A stretch of DNA of 23,171 bases from JBCBWG01 sp964579305 (GCA_964579305.1 CAZOGY010000050.1:1-23171), one strand, 5' to 3'. Positions 1 through 7,309 are shown, counted from the first letter of the stretch. A program made the numbers and translations. The notes: generated by a model not told the origin, from the letters alone.

Positions 1-4
1 AGAA

Positions 5-80
5 TGGTGCCCAGGGGCGGAATCGAACCACCGACACTGCGATTTTCAGTCGCATGCTCTACCAACTGAGCTACCTGGGC
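5..80 (-). tRNA. tRNA-Phe (anticodon GAA)
   Basis: On the minus strand this reads as a complete cloverleaf of 76 nt including an encoded CCA end. The acceptor stem pairs GCCCAGG with CCTGGGC, the D arm has AGCTCAGTTGGTAGAGC, the anticodon loop is CTGAAAA giving GAA (phenylalanine), and the T arm contains GGTTCGATTCC. It lies downstream of yacG on the same strand but has a candidate promoter of its own at 129-157. The infA-maf-yacG-tRNA-Phe order is, from memory, common in Hyphomicrobiales. Confidence 0.97.
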
Positions 81-128
81 AGGCCCGTGGCCACGCGCTT
101 TGCAGCGTCTGCGGCTGGGCGAGCGCCG

Positions 129-157
129 TGTATAGGGGGACGGCGGGGCGATGTCCA
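129..157 (-). promoter_or_regulatory. Sigma-70-like promoter for tRNA-Phe
   Basis: The minus strand reads TGGACA (plus 152-157), a 17-bp GC-rich spacer, then TATACA (plus 129-134). The -35 matches TTGACA at five of six bases and the -10 keeps TATA. A transcript would begin near 122, giving a leader of about 40 nt before the tRNA at 80. This is among the best promoter matches noted in the window and implies the tRNA is transcribed independently of yacG. Confidence 0.6.
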
Positions 158-203
158 GTGTTCGTTTGTGCCGGTGGTTGGCGGTCGCCCCGATGGCCCG
201 TCG

Positions 204-458
204 TCAGCGCTGTTGGGGCGCACCCTCATCGTGATCGGCATCGAACGGACGCTCGCCGTCCTCATCGCTATCCTCGGTTGAGGCGATCGCATAGCTGCCC
301 GACAACCACCGCCCAAGATCGATATCGGCGCAGCGCTTTGAGCAGAACGGACGGTAGGTCCGGGCTGCGGGTTTGTCGCAAATCGGGCAGCGTAGGTTGG
401 CGTTTGTGTCTGAGGAGGTCATCCGATCGGCCCGGGTGGCGGCTGCTTCATCAGCCAT
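204..458 (-). CDS. yacG: DNA gyrase inhibitor YacG
   Basis: Small zinc protein of 84 residues of the YacG family, whose E. coli member binds GyrB and inhibits gyrase. Four zinc-ligand cysteines are visible: CPIC at residues 24-27 and C39 and C43 in PFCSKRC, followed by the family hallmark DLGRWLSGSYAI (47-58). An acidic tail follows. The ATG at 458 is preferred because an AAGGAG ribosome site lies 5 nt upstream (464-469). An in-frame extension to 518 would run through a short tandem repeat and looks non-coding. It follows maf on the same strand after a 129-bp spacer. Length and motifs are normal for the family. Confidence 0.93.
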   Translation of the reverse strand: MADEAAATRADRMTSSDTNANLRCPICDKPAARTYRPFCSKRCADIDLGRWLSGSYAIASTEDSDEDGERPFDADHDEGAPQQR

Positions 459-463
459 GGCTG

Positions 464-469
464 CTCCTT
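464..469 (-). promoter_or_regulatory. Ribosome binding site of yacG
   Basis: AAGGAG on the minus strand, 5 nt before the ATG at 458. It decides between this start and a longer in-frame reading that would translate the adjacent repeat. Confidence 0.7.
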
Positions 470-473
470 GCGT

Positions 474-518
474 GGTCCGACTTGGCTTGGTCTGACTTGG
501 CTTGGTCCGACTTGCCAA
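474..518. repeat. 15-bp tandem repeat, three copies
   Basis: Three head-to-tail copies of ggtccgacttggctt occupy 474-488, 489-503 and 504-518. The second differs by one base (c to t); the third diverges at its 3' end. The array lies in the maf-yacG spacer, directly upstream of the yacG ribosome site. On the minus strand it would be transcribed as repeated AAGTCGGACCAAGCC in the leader of yacG if maf and yacG are co-transcribed. No function is evident. Confidence 0.85.
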
Positions 519-587
519 CGGCGGGCGATGCGATGCGGCGCGATCGTTGTGGCGAACGCCTCTGGTTCTGAACGCCGCGGGCGCGCT

Positions 588-1265
588 TTACACGCGTAAG
601 GTCGCTCCGTTGACCCAACTGCCGTGGACGGCAAAACCGGCCCCTTCCAACAGACCGACGGTTTCGGTCAAAGGCAAGCCCACCACATTGGTGTAAGATC
701 CCACAAGCTTCTGCACAAAACACCCTGCGAGGCCCTGGATGGCGTAGCTGCCAGCCTTGCCGCGCCATTCGCGCGAGGCAATGTAGGATTCGATATCGCG
801 CCGTGATAGCCGCTTAAAGCGCACCCGTGTTTCCACAACGCGCACGCGGATCTTGTCGTCCGGTGTGATGAGGCAGACGCCGGAATAAACCCGATGTGAG
901 CGTCCAGACAGGATTTCCAGGGCGGCGACGGCCTCTTCGACGTACTCCGGCTTGCCAAGGATCCGACGTCCAACGGCGACGGTCGTGTCAGCGGCAAGAA
1001 CATGGGCATGCGCCAAGGCGTCATCATCTGCGATTTGATCACGCGCGACGGCCGCCTTTTGCCTGGCCAAACGTGACACCATCGTGCGCGGCAACTCTCC
1101 GCGCCGCGGGGTCTCGTCGATCTCGGCCGGGCGCAATGCCGTTGGTTCCACGCCCACCTGACCAAGCAAGGTCAACCGGCGCGGCGAGCCGCTTGCCAGG
1201 ACCAAGCGCGGCGCGTCGTCGTTCACCGCTAGCCGGCCGGATGCGCGGCCTTCGCGCAACGTCAT
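588..1265 (-). CDS. maf: Maf family nucleoside triphosphate pyrophosphatase
   Basis: Maf proteins hydrolyse non-canonical or selected NTPs to NMP and pyrophosphate and are thought to clean the nucleotide pool. From the ATG at 1265 the protein has 225 residues, close to the usual 200. The family signature LVLASGSPRR is at 21-30, followed by the conserved regions EIDETP, ARQKAAV, AADTTVAVG and SGRSHRVYSGV, and QGLAGCFVQKLVGSYTNVVGLPL near the C-terminus in two adjacent blocks. The frame stays open upstream to 1400, inside infA; a GTG at 1355, 4 nt after the infA stop, is the main alternative and would add a 30-residue acidic, probably disordered tail. Neither start has a clear ribosome site. 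Exact substrate (dTTP/UTP or m7GTP type) cannot be read from sequence. Confidence 0.93.
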   Translation of the reverse strand: MTLREGRASGRLAVNDDAPRLVLASGSPRRLTLLGQVGVEPTALRPAEIDETPRRGELPRTMVSRLARQKAAVARDQIADDDALAHAHVLAADTTVAVGRRILGKPEYVEEAVAALEILSGRSHRVYSGVCLITPDDKIRVRVVETRVRFKRLSRRDIESYIASREWRGKAGSYAIQGLAGCFVQKLVGSYTNVVGLPLTETVGLLEGAGFAVHGSWVNGATLRV

Positions 1266-1359
1266 ACGGCTTTTGCCGCGCGACCGGGCTTGTTCGGGCC
1301 TTGCAACGGTGTCGGCGTCCGGCGCAACGTCAGCGGCCGGATCGGGGTCAATCACATCA

Positions 1360-1578
1360 TTACTTGAAGCGGTAAGTGATGCGGCCTTTGGTGAGATCAT
1401 AGGGCGTCATCTCGACTTGGACTTTATCGCCGGCCAGAACGCGGATCCGGTTCTTGCGCATCTTACCAGCGGTGTGCGCCACGATCTCGTGGCCGTTCTC
1501 AAGCTTCACGCGGAACGTCGCGTTCGGAAGCAATTCCGTCACGGTGCCGGGAAACTCAAGTAGTTCTTCTTTCGCCAT
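1360..1578 (-). CDS. infA: Translation initiation factor IF-1
   Basis: IF-1 binds the 30S A site with IF-2 and IF-3 during initiation. The 72-residue product is full length and nearly invariant for the family: MAKEELLEFPGTV at the start, the OB-fold segment LPNATFRVKLENGHEIVAH, the HTAGKMRKNRIRVLAGD block, and the ending LTKGRITYRF. An AGAGAGGA ribosome site lies immediately upstream on the minus strand (1582-1589). It is the first gene of a minus-strand set followed by maf and yacG. Upstream is a 649-bp gene-free stretch that must hold its promoter, which I could not place with confidence. Confidence 0.98.
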   Translation of the reverse strand: MAKEELLEFPGTVTELLPNATFRVKLENGHEIVAHTAGKMRKNRIRVLAGDKVQVEMTPYDLTKGRITYRFK

Positions 1579-1870
1579 GTATCCTCTCTCATGGGGCTGG
1601 CATCTCGCGCGCGCCGTGGCTGTCTTGAAGCCGGCGCGCCGTCAGGCACGTTGCACAAAGGGCCGAAACGCGGCCCAGGTCTTGTAACGAACTTCGCTCA
1701 GTGTCGGGTCAAAACTGAGACGCAGGTCGGCGGTGATCGCTCGCGCGTCCAGCATCAAACTTGCAACACAACCACAGCGCGCGGGCCGCGAGGCCACGGT
1801 TTGAGGCCGCCTCGGCGAGGTCGCGCGCCGTTTCTTGCCTGTTTGCTAGTCGAATGCGGTGGTGATCACA

Positions 1871-1889
1871 AGAGCCGGCATCCGGCTCT
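1871..1889. other. Perfect hairpin, 8-bp stem and 3-nt loop
   Basis: AGAGCCGG (1871-1878), CAT, CCGGCTCT (1882-1889). The stem is perfect and GC-rich. No T run follows on either strand, so it is not a canonical terminator. It lies in the middle of the long spacer, 290 bp from infA and 340 bp from the regulator gene. Confidence 0.6.
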
Positions 1890-2046
1890 CACGTTGCATC
1901 AAATCGGGTTCGTGCGCGCGATTTACAAGTTTCCAAGCGTCCGGCAAGGGCTGCAACGGCTCAAGGTGGATGAAAACCGCGGGTGCGGAGCAATGGGTTT
2001 GCCGTGGCGGGATGTGTTCACAATCAAACGACAAAACGGGCTGCGA

Positions 2047-2056
2047 TCCCTAGGGA
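2047..2056. other. 10-bp perfect palindrome
   Basis: TCCCTAGGGA, about 170 bp upstream of the Crp/Fnr-type start. It could be an operator half or chance; no second copy was noticed nearby. Confidence 0.3.
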
Positions 2057-2216
2057 ACTGCTCTACCTTGCCTCGCGCGGCTGTGATCGCGGCGTGAGTG
2101 GCATTGGCAGGATTGGCCGCGCCACAGTTGCAACCCAGAGGTTTGCGGCGGCACGGCAGACGGATCTCAGTTTCGCGTCGGCCATGCAGCGAGCAGCAAC
2201 CTCGCCGAGTTTAAGC

Positions 2217-2222
2217 GGGAGG
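2217..2222 (+). promoter_or_regulatory. Ribosome binding site deciding a TTG start
   Basis: GGGAGG ends 5 nt before the TTG at 2228. The next in-frame ATG is 32 codons further on, inside the ligand-binding domain, so this site supports the rare TTG start of the Crp/Fnr gene. Confidence 0.65.
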
Positions 2223-2227
2223 CAGAC

Positions 2228-2929
2228 TTGCCAACGCGGGACCAATTGCAGGAATTGATCGGCAACACGCCACTTTTCGCATCCGCCGCGCCGGATACTG
2301 TCTCGGCCATCGCCGAAGCGATGCATCCGGTGCGCTTCGATGCCGGTCGCACCATTTTCAATCGCGGCGAGCCTGGAACGGAACTCTATTTCGTCCAGAA
2401 CGGGACCATCAAAGTGTCCGTCCTGACAGCGGAGGGCCGGGAGCTTGCTTTTTCCCACATTGGGCCCGGCAGTTTTCTGGGCGAGATTGCGCTGTTCGAC
2501 GGCGGCGCGCGCACGGCCGATGCGATGGCGATGACCGCGACGGATGCCTGGGTGCTGACGGCGGCGGCCGCGCAGCGTCTCCTCAATGACCACACCGACT
2601 TCTCGCACGCCGTTATCCGTTTTTTATGCGGCCGGCTGCGGGCGGCTGACTTGCAACTTGAAGGCGTGGCACTGCACCGGATCGAAACGCGGTTGGCGCG
2701 CTATCTGCTCGCCCTTTGCAGGCAAGTCGCGCCTGAGGTCGACGAGGGTCGCGTTGATGTCAAACTTGGCATGGCGCAGGGCGAACTTGCCGTTCTGCTG
2801 GGTGCCAGCCGGCCGAAACTGAACCAGGCCTTGATGTCCCTGGAAGCATCCGGAGCGGTCAGCCGCGAGGGGCAGACTTTGAACTGCGAAGTGGCTGATC
2901 TTGCCGAGATTGCCGAGATGGCCGAATAA
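2228..2929 (+). CDS. Crp/Fnr family transcriptional regulator, probably cAMP-binding
   Basis: Cytoplasmic DNA-binding regulator of 233 residues, normal for the family. Residues about 15-125 form the cyclic-nucleotide-binding beta barrel, with FNRGEPGTELYFVQNGTIKV at 44-63 and the phosphate-binding cassette GEIALFDGGARTA at 85-97; E86, R95 and T96 match the cAMP-contacting Glu, Arg and Ser of E. coli CRP. The C-terminal winged helix spans about 150-225, with the recognition region near 182-211 (QGELAVLLGASRPKLNQAL). There is no N-terminal cysteine cluster, so it is not an Fe-S oxygen sensor of the FNR type. Translation starts at TTG with a GGGAGG site. A class III adenylate cyclase begins 100 bp downstream on the same strand, which supports cAMP as ligand (inference). 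Confidence 0.9.
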   Translation: MPTRDQLQELIGNTPLFASAAPDTVSAIAEAMHPVRFDAGRTIFNRGEPGTELYFVQNGTIKVSVLTAEGRELAFSHIGPGSFLGEIALFDGGARTADAMAMTATDAWVLTAAAAQRLLNDHTDFSHAVIRFLCGRLRAADLQLEGVALHRIETRLARYLLALCRQVAPEVDEGRVDVKLGMAQGELAVLLGASRPKLNQALMSLEASGAVSREGQTLNCEVADLAEIAEMAE

Positions 2930-3029
2930 TCGCTGGTGCCGCGCGGGCTAAGGCACGGCGGCGCGCAGAGACATCGCCACTCGGTAGGCGTCAGTCGGGT
3001 TTGCGTGACCCGTTGCAGGTGCATTTGCC

Positions 3030-4532
3030 ATGACCGATCGCGGGTGGACTTCTGCCTTCAGGGCAGTCACGACGCAGCTGACGAGAACGTTTGGCGGTCT
3101 GAAGGCCCCGTTCGGGCATCTGCTGGGCGCGATTGGCTGGCTGGCAAGCCTTGGTACGCAGGGCTATGACGAGGATACCCGGCGCCGGCTGAAGATCTTG
3201 AACATGATCGCCTATTTGATCGCCACCACAACGGCGATCTATGCGCTGCAGCACGCGTCGTCGGAATACGAAACCTTTGCCAGTTTGATTTGGGTGAACG
3301 CTGCGATCGTGCCAATCGCGATTGCCGTGCCGCTGTCGCATCGGATCAGCCCCATCGCCGGCGGCTTGATCATCGTGATCACGGAATGGATCGCGTTGAC
3401 GTTGATCACGGCGCTCATCGGCACTGATTCAGGCGTGCATTATCAATTCTTTATCGCAGCAGCGGCACCGTTTGTCGTGTTTGGGCTTGAGCGTATCCGA
3501 ATTGTGCTCGCGACGGTGGCCTCCGGCCTTGCCTTGCATTTGTATTGCGCATTCGCGTTCCCGCCCGACAGCGCGATCATCGCGGCAGCGCCCGAATTCG
3601 TTGACGGCATCTATATCCAAGCCGCTGTGACAACGTTTGCGCTTATCGCGGCGTCCGTCTGGTATGCCTTCATGCTGGCTGAACGCGCGCGGGCCGAGAC
3701 CGACCGTCTCTTGCGCAATATTTTGCCCGACCAAATCGTCACCCGGCTCAAGGCGACGCCCGACACAGTGATCGCCGATAGCCACAGTGAAGCTGCGATC
3801 CTGTTTGCCGATATCGTGGGGTTCGTGCCGCTGTCCAAGAAGCTCGGGCCCGAACGGGTCGTGCGACTGCTGAACGAGCTTGTGCGGGTGTTTGATGCGC
3901 TTGCGGCTGCCCATGGCGTGGAAAAGATCAAAACGATTGGCGACGCCTACATGGTTGCTGCTGGGTTGCCGACCCCGGTTCCCCAGCCGGCCGACCGTCT
4001 CGCGCGGTTTGGTCTTGCGATGATTGATGAGGCAGAGCGCATGCGCGTGCGCCATGGACTTGAACTTGAGTTGAGGGTCGGCATGGCGGTCGGCCCAGTG
4101 ATGGCCGGTGTGATCGGCTCACATAAGTTCAGTTACGACGTCTGGGGCGATACGGTGAACCTGGCAGCGCGCCTTGAAAACGCAAGTGTTCCAGGCCGCC
4201 TCCTGGTCTGTCCAACCTGCCGGGCGGCGCTTGTCGACACTTTCGAACTTGAGAGCTGCGGCGCCATCGATATTCGCGGCGTTGGCCGACAACCGGTCTG
4301 GTTTGTGAACGCGCTGAAATCGCAACGCGATCCGTTTCACCAGGCGACGCACGCGGCCAGCCGTGCGCCACTTGCGGACTTGGTTAGCGATGGGGTCAGC
4401 GATGGGGTCAGCGATGGGGATGGCGGACGGGTGAGCGGCGGGGCGGCAAGTCCATCTCGATTGATTGGTCAGAATATGAGCTCAGAATCAGAGCCTGCCA
4501 ATGCCAGCGTCACCGCGCGGATCGCTAAGTGA
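3030..4532 (+). CDS. Membrane-anchored class III adenylate cyclase
   Basis: Makes cAMP from ATP. The 500-residue protein has a cytoplasmic start, about six hydrophobic membrane segments between residues 57 and 216, a short linker (ERARAETDRLLRNILP, 218-233), and a catalytic domain at about 250-430. Metal-binding aspartates are D261 (FADIVGF) and D305 (KTIGDAY). The purine-selecting pair looks like K301 and D370 (YDVWGDTVN), as in adenylate rather than guanylate cyclases, and N377 and R381 (NLAARL) fit the transition-state residues. The C-terminal 70 residues are low complexity with an SDGV repeat encoded by a 12-bp tandem repeat. It follows the Crp/Fnr gene by 100 bp and may be co-transcribed. 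The membrane domain is not one I can name, so the input signal is unknown. Confidence 0.93.
   Translation: MTDRGWTSAFRAVTTQLTRTFGGLKAPFGHLLGAIGWLASLGTQGYDEDTRRRLKILNMIAYLIATTTAIYALQHASSEYETFASLIWVNAAIVPIAIAVPLSHRISPIAGGLIIVITEWIALTLITALIGTDSGVHYQFFIAAAAPFVVFGLERIRIVLATVASGLALHLYCAFAFPPDSAIIAAAPEFVDGIYIQAAVTTFALIAASVWYAFMLAERARAETDRLLRNILPDQIVTRLKATPDTVIADSHSEAAILFADIVGFVPLSKKLGPERVVRLLNELVRVFDALAAAHGVEKIKTIGDAYMVAAGLPTPVPQPADRLARFGLAMIDEAERMRVRHGLELELRVGMAVGPVMAGVIGSHKFSYDVWGDTVNLAARLENASVPGRLLVCPTCRAALVDTFELESCGAIDIRGVGRQPVWFVNALKSQRDPFHQATHAASRAPLADLVSDGVSDGVSDGDGGRVSGGAASPSRLIGQNMSSESEPANASVTARIAK
4386..4420 (+). repeat. 12-bp tandem repeat inside the cyclase gene
   Basis: Units agcgatggggtc at 4386-4397 and 4398-4409, then agcgatgggga at 4410-4420. 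They stay in frame and encode SDG-V repeats in the C-terminal tail, outside the catalytic domain. Copy-number change would alter tail length without frameshift. Confidence 0.85.
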
Positions 4533-4546
4533 AGACGATTGCCGCA

Positions 4547-4581
4547 GACAAAAAAAGAAGCGCCTCGTCGGACGCTTCTTT
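4547..4581 (-). terminator. Rho-independent terminator between convergent genes
   Basis: AAAGAAGCG (4554-4562), a 10-nt loop, CGCTTCTTT (4573-4581): a perfect 9-bp stem. Read on the minus strand it ends in a long T run (the AAAAAAA at about 4550-4556 of the plus strand), so it is a strong terminator for the NYN gene ending at 4615. In the plus direction the T run is only three bases, so it may serve the cyclase gene less efficiently. Confidence 0.85.
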
Positions 4582-4614
4582 CAAGATCGCAGACGTGGTG
4601 GCCAGATTGAACCG

Positions 4615-6237
4615 CTACATCTTTGGTTGGGCGCGGACGATACGCGGCATGTCGTCAGCCGGGTCCGTTCCTGCAAACCCTACTGTCGTCAGTGTCGCCG
4701 GTGACGGGTCGCTCTGTGGTGCGGGTTGGCTTCCGTAAGTTCCGCTCGCGGCTTGTTCAAGGCCCATGCTTGCGGCACGCTCGGCTGCCACCGGCTCAGG
4801 CGCAGAGCCGGCAAACCACATTTCAATCAGGTCAAGCTCTTGAGCAGACAGCGATAGGCCCTGGCTACGGCAGCGCGCCGCAACGAAGTTGCGGAACCGG
4901 CCTGCAAAGATGTTCGGCGAGATTTCTTTTTCAAACCACGGATCCGCCTCGCCGACGACATCCAAGATGAAACGCGCGTCTTCCGTCTTCAGCGGAACGT
5001 GGCGATTTGCAAGACGCGCGACCACGTTTGCGATCGTTTGAACGCCCTGGAGTTGGTTTTGCTTGATCTCGATGGCCATCTCTTCAAAGATCGCCCGATA
5101 ATCAGGCCGCGACAGCGCAGGCACCTGTGAGGCATCGAGGATGCGGGTCACGGATGCTTGCAACTGGGCTGACCGATCCGCCGGGCTTTGCGCCGGTTCT
5201 GTCTGCGCGGGTTGCGGCGCGGGCTGCGCAGGCTCTGCGGCGACCTCGTAAGCTGGCTGCGTGGCGGCGGCTGGCTGCGGCTCTTGGGGCGCTGGGCGAG
5301 CTGGTGCGGGCTGCTCCGCCTCTGGCTCGGGCTCCGGCGTGAGCTGTGCCGCAGGCATCGGCACTGCTGCAATCTTTGCTGGTGCAGGCGCTGCCGCAAC
5401 GCGGGTTAGGTCATACGCGAAGTAAGGTGCGGCTTCGGTAAGCTGCACGTCCTGCGGCAGATCTGCCTTGAGCAGTTCCAGGAACCCGCCGAGGCCGCCC
5501 CACTGGCTTCCGGCCGTTTTGTCATGGCCAAGCGCTCGGGTTGCGCGTTCTGCAAGAGCTTCGATCGCAACCGGCGCTGGCGCTTCGCGCACGATTTTCA
5601 CAACCTGTTCGATAATCGAGGTGCGGATTTTTGCCAGCTCTTCAGGCGCGGGGAGCGTAACCTCATCCACGGCCTCGCCATCGAGCAGAAACGCAATCAG
5701 GTCGCTTTCGTGTACTGCACCGTCAGCAAGCGCCGTGTAGGCAGCGGCGGCGTGATCATTTGAAAAGATCACGGTGCGACGCGCATGTGCCCGCAAACGA
5801 TGCAAGACTGGCGTGAAATCAGCGTCGCTGGAGAGGATGATAAACTCGTTGAAATAGGTTTCGTGGGTGAGGAAATCCCTCAAATCCATAACCATCTTGA
5901 TATCGGACGAGTTTTTGAGCTGCGCTGTCAGTGGCGGGCAGTCAATAATCTCAAATCCGCTTTTGAGGAAGAAATGGCGCACGAACGGGAATGAATTCAT
6001 ATCCGTCGTGTTATCGCCTTGGTTTTTCCTCGGAACCGGATTTCCATAACAGCGGTTCATGACCAGCCGGCGCGGCAAGGTTGCTTCTCCAGGGACGGAG
6101 GCGCGGATCAGCTCACCGGTTTGCAGGCCAGCCAGCCAGCGTGCCGCGTTCTTGGCAAACCGCTTAGCCGCTTCTTCGTTTTTCCTGCGCAATGAGAGGT
6201 AGATGTTGTCATAGTCGACGAACACCGCACTCAGCAT
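4615..6237 (-). CDS. NYN-domain (LabA/PIN-like) putative ribonuclease with LOTUS-like domain
   Basis: Probable RNA-acting nuclease of 540 residues. The N-terminal NYN domain (about 1-185) shows FVDYDNIY (D8, D10), SSDIKMVMDLRD (D112, D118) and LSSDADFTPVLHRLR (D138, D140), the acidic set that coordinates metal in PIN-like nucleases. Residues about 200-276 (ending GLGGFLELLKADLP and a hydrophobic strand) resemble an OST-HTH/LOTUS RNA-binding domain. A roughly 85-residue Pro/Ala/Glu-rich linker follows, then a C-terminal helical region (about 365-475) I do not recognise. The ATG at 6237 has an AGGA site 3 nt upstream; the frame could start 8 codons earlier at 6261. The gene stands alone, ending at a strong terminator. 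No substrate can be assigned from sequence. Confidence 0.85.
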   Translation of the reverse strand: MLSAVFVDYDNIYLSLRRKNEEAAKRFAKNAARWLAGLQTGELIRASVPGEATLPRRLVMNRCYGNPVPRKNQGDNTTDMNSFPFVRHFFLKSGFEIIDCPPLTAQLKNSSDIKMVMDLRDFLTHETYFNEFIILSSDADFTPVLHRLRAHARRTVIFSNDHAAAAYTALADGAVHESDLIAFLLDGEAVDEVTLPAPEELAKIRTSIIEQVVKIVREAPAPVAIEALAERATRALGHDKTAGSQWGGLGGFLELLKADLPQDVQLTEAAPYFAYDLTRVAAAPAPAKIAAVPMPAAQLTPEPEPEAEQPAPARPAPQEPQPAAATQPAYEVAAEPAQPAPQPAQTEPAQSPADRSAQLQASVTRILDASQVPALSRPDYRAIFEEMAIEIKQNQLQGVQTIANVVARLANRHVPLKTEDARFILDVVGEADPWFEKEISPNIFAGRFRNFVAARCRSQGLSLSAQELDLIEMWFAGSAPEPVAAERAASMGLEQAASGTYGSQPAPQSDPSPATLTTVGFAGTDPADDMPRIVRAQPKM

Positions 6238-6538
6238 CGTTCCTGCCTGCTCACGCTGCATGTAACCAACCCCTGCTGGACATCATATGCGCCACGACTG
6301 GCACCGTTGGCGATGACCGAAAGCGACTCGCGGTCCGCGGACAAGGGCCTTGATGTGACAGCGCGCAGGTGTTGCCCAGGGCCGCCGATTTGTCGGGGTT
6401 TGCGGGCGATGGCGACTGAATTTCGCGTGGATAAGCCGGATGGGCCGAAGGCTGGGCGCCGCACTATGGCGCGACAATGGCGCGAAGGGGCGCCGCGCCG
6501 GGTGCATGGGCACGGCGCAGGCCAATCGGTTTTTGGCA
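6238..6538. other. Spacer between gloB stop and NYN gene start
   Basis: About 300 bp with no convincing gene. It must carry the NYN promoter (not located). It holds a 10-bp palindrome GTCCGCGGAC (6333-6342), a direct repeat atggcgcga twice near 6465-6483, and an imperfect GC-rich hairpin at 6495-6518 about 20 nt after the gloB stop, which lacks a T run and is at best a weak terminator. Confidence 0.5.
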
Positions 6539-7309
6539 TCAAGCGCGGTTCTTGCGCTCGCGGACTTCCGCGAAGACTTCCCAGTCGGCTGCGTTTTCCA
6601 GGCCGAGGTTCTTGCGGATCTGGGCGGATGACACGCGCACGAACGGATTGGTTGCGTGCTCAATATCAACGCGGGTCGGCAATGTCGGTTTGCCGGCCGC
6701 GCGCAACGCTTTGACCTCTTCAAGCCGCTTTTGAAGCGCTTCGTTCTCCGGCTCGATGGTCATGGCGAATTCGGCATTGGCGACGGTGTATTCGTGGCCG
6801 CAATAAAGCACGGTGTCTTCGGGGAGTTTGGCGACTTTTTCGACGCCGCTCCACATTTCCTCCATCGTGCCTTCGTTCACACGGCCGCAGCCCATGGCAA
6901 ACAGCGTATCGCCGACGAAAGCGACTTTTGCCTGCGGCATATAATAAATGATGTGGCCGGCGGTATGCCCGGGCGTTTCAAAGACCTGCACAGCGAAATT
7001 GCCGAACCGGAACGTGTCACCTTCCCCGACGGCTTCATCGATGCCTGGGATCTTGTCGGCTTCGGGCTTGGGGCCAATGATCTTGCATCCCGTCTCCGCT
7101 TTGAGGACCAAGTTTCCATCGGTGTGGTCCCAATGATAGTGCGTTGTCAGGATGTGGGTCAGGGTCCAGCCTTTCTCAGCCAGCGCGCCTTTGACGGCTG
7201 CGGCATCGGCGGCGTCGATCGAGGCGACCGTGTTGGTTTCAGGATCGCGGATCAGGACGCCATAGTTGTCGCTGAGGCAGGGAAACTGGTGGATCTCAAG
7301 GTTTGCCAT
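6539..7309 (-). CDS. gloB: Hydroxyacylglutathione hydrolase (glyoxalase II)
   Basis: Hydrolyses S-D-lactoylglutathione to D-lactate and glutathione, the second step of methylglyoxal detoxification, in the cytoplasm. The 256-residue protein has the usual length. Metal ligands of the binuclear beta-lactamase fold are all present: THYHWDH at 56-62 (H57, H59, D61, H62), H115 (ETPGHTAGH), D134 (FVGDTLF) and H172 (CGHEYT). The C-terminal substrate-binding helices include ENEALQKRLEEVKALRAAGKP in two blocks and the NPFVR motif (221-225). The start is the ATG at 7309; the frame runs open to 7639 but that part is antisense to the divergent methyltransferase. Spacing to that gene is 105 bp, so the two probably share a promoter region. 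Confidence 0.96.
   Translation of the reverse strand: MANLEIHQFPCLSDNYGVLIRDPETNTVASIDAADAAAVKGALAEKGWTLTHILTTHYHWDHTDGNLVLKAETGCKIIGPKPEADKIPGIDEAVGEGDTFRFGNFAVQVFETPGHTAGHIIYYMPQAKVAFVGDTLFAMGCGRVNEGTMEEMWSGVEKVAKLPEDTVLYCGHEYTVANAEFAMTIEPENEALQKRLEEVKALRAAGKPTLPTRVDIEHATNPFVRVSSAQIRKNLGLENAADWEVFAEVRERKNRA

Larger units (their letters stand above)
1579..2227. other. Gene-free stretch between divergent infA and crp-like gene
   Basis: About 650 bp without a convincing gene. Open frames here (for example plus 1591-2097 and minus 1846-2034) lack family motifs, have odd composition and no ribosome site. Visible structure: a perfect 8-bp hairpin with 3-nt loop (1871-1889) and a 10-bp palindrome TCCCTAGGGA (2047-2056). 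It must contain outward promoters for infA and the Crp/Fnr gene. I saw no tRNA, 4.5S or tmRNA signature; a small RNA cannot be excluded. Confidence 0.6.

Noticed and set aside
1871..1889. Hairpin as a rho-independent terminator
   Set aside because: No T run on either strand, and no gene ends nearby.
1846..2034. 62-codon minus-strand frame with a TTG start
   Set aside because: No ribosome site or recognisable family; too short to support, though its composition is less odd than its neighbours.
1591..2097. 168-codon plus-strand open frame in the infA-crp spacer
   Set aside because: Arg/Gly-rich composition without motifs, no ribosome site, and it crosses a hairpin. It looks like chance in GC-rich DNA.
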